Shown here piece by piece: positions 22,521 through 22,543 of a stretch of DNA of 22,543 nt. Positions within the stretch are counted from its first letter, which is position 1; every line of letters starts with the position of its first letter. Source of the DNA: an uncultured Bacillota bacterium (lineage in GTDB: Bacteria > Bacillota_I > Bacilli_A > RF39 > UBA660); assembly GCA_945928335.1 (NCBI GenBank), contig CAMENK010000002.1, positions 1 to 22,543 of the forward strand, read 5' to 3'. The notes below the pieces were generated by a model. The model saw only the letters and a program-made list of their open reading frames with translations. It did no database searches and was not told where the DNA came from. The translations under genes were made by a program, and so were the position numbers.

Positions 22521-22543
22521 ATGAAAGATATAGTAGAAAAATT
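22521..22543 (+). CDS. Start of an unidentified gene (cut by the window end)
   Basis: ATG 22521 follows AGGAGA (22511-22516) and a promoter-like element. Seven residues (M-K-D-I-V-E-K) are visible, too few to identify. The promoter and ribosome binding site support a real gene. Confidence 0.5.

Overview
The window reads as a chromosome segment of an AT-rich, low-GC Gram-positive bacterium (Bacillota, plausibly an uncultured gut-type Bacilli/Mollicutes-related lineage). Support: strongly A/T-ending codons, AGGAGG-type ribosome binding sites, sigma-A-like promoters, many U-tailed hairpin terminators, and the Bacillota order rplK-rplA-rplJ-rplL-(small methyltransferase)-rpoB-rpoC. Trp is written TGG and TGA is a stop (4640-4642, 14720-14722), so this is the standard bacterial code and not the Mycoplasma/Spiroplasma code. 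Species placement is inference.

Region 1 (1-2403): the end of an operon for an envelope pilus-like system. It holds the C-terminus of a Cys-rich pilin-like protein, a CpaE/TadZ-like MinD-family ATPase, a divergent CpaF/TadA-like secretion ATPase, and an overlapping 43-residue single-helix membrane protein, followed by a terminator. No TadB/TadC membrane platform follows. Region 2 (2418-5216): acetate kinase, an NrnA-like DHH phosphoesterase and the ribosome-assembly GTPase EngB, all co-directional. Region 3 (5233-5935): a prepilin-like gene with a consensus promoter and its own terminator; its C-terminus resembles that of the fragment at the left edge. Region 4 (5949-6190, minus strand): a two-tRNA unit, Ile(GAU) then Glu(UUC), with promoter and terminator. 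Region 5 (6229-11341): hemW, then a heterodimeric ABC exporter with one degenerate ATP site.

Region 6 (11355-22131) is the core of the window: rplK-rplA behind a probable L1-type leader, rplJ-rplL behind a clear L10 leader with a terminator/antiterminator, an odd intergenic segment (15-bp inverted repeat, 7-codon micro-ORF, terminator), an RsmC-like methyltransferase, then rpoB-rpoC overlapping by one base. L11, RpoB and RpoC all carry acidic tails. RpoB carries Lys and Asp at positions equivalent to E. coli Gln513 and His526, which suggests natural rifampicin resistance. Region 7 (22116-22520) has promoter- and terminator-like signals but no recognised gene; another gene starts at 22521 and leaves the window.

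Most of the window is ordinary housekeeping. The parts most worth a second look are the minimal pilin/CpaE/CpaF/microprotein cassette, the unexplained rplL-rsmC spacer, and the possible transcript after rpoC.
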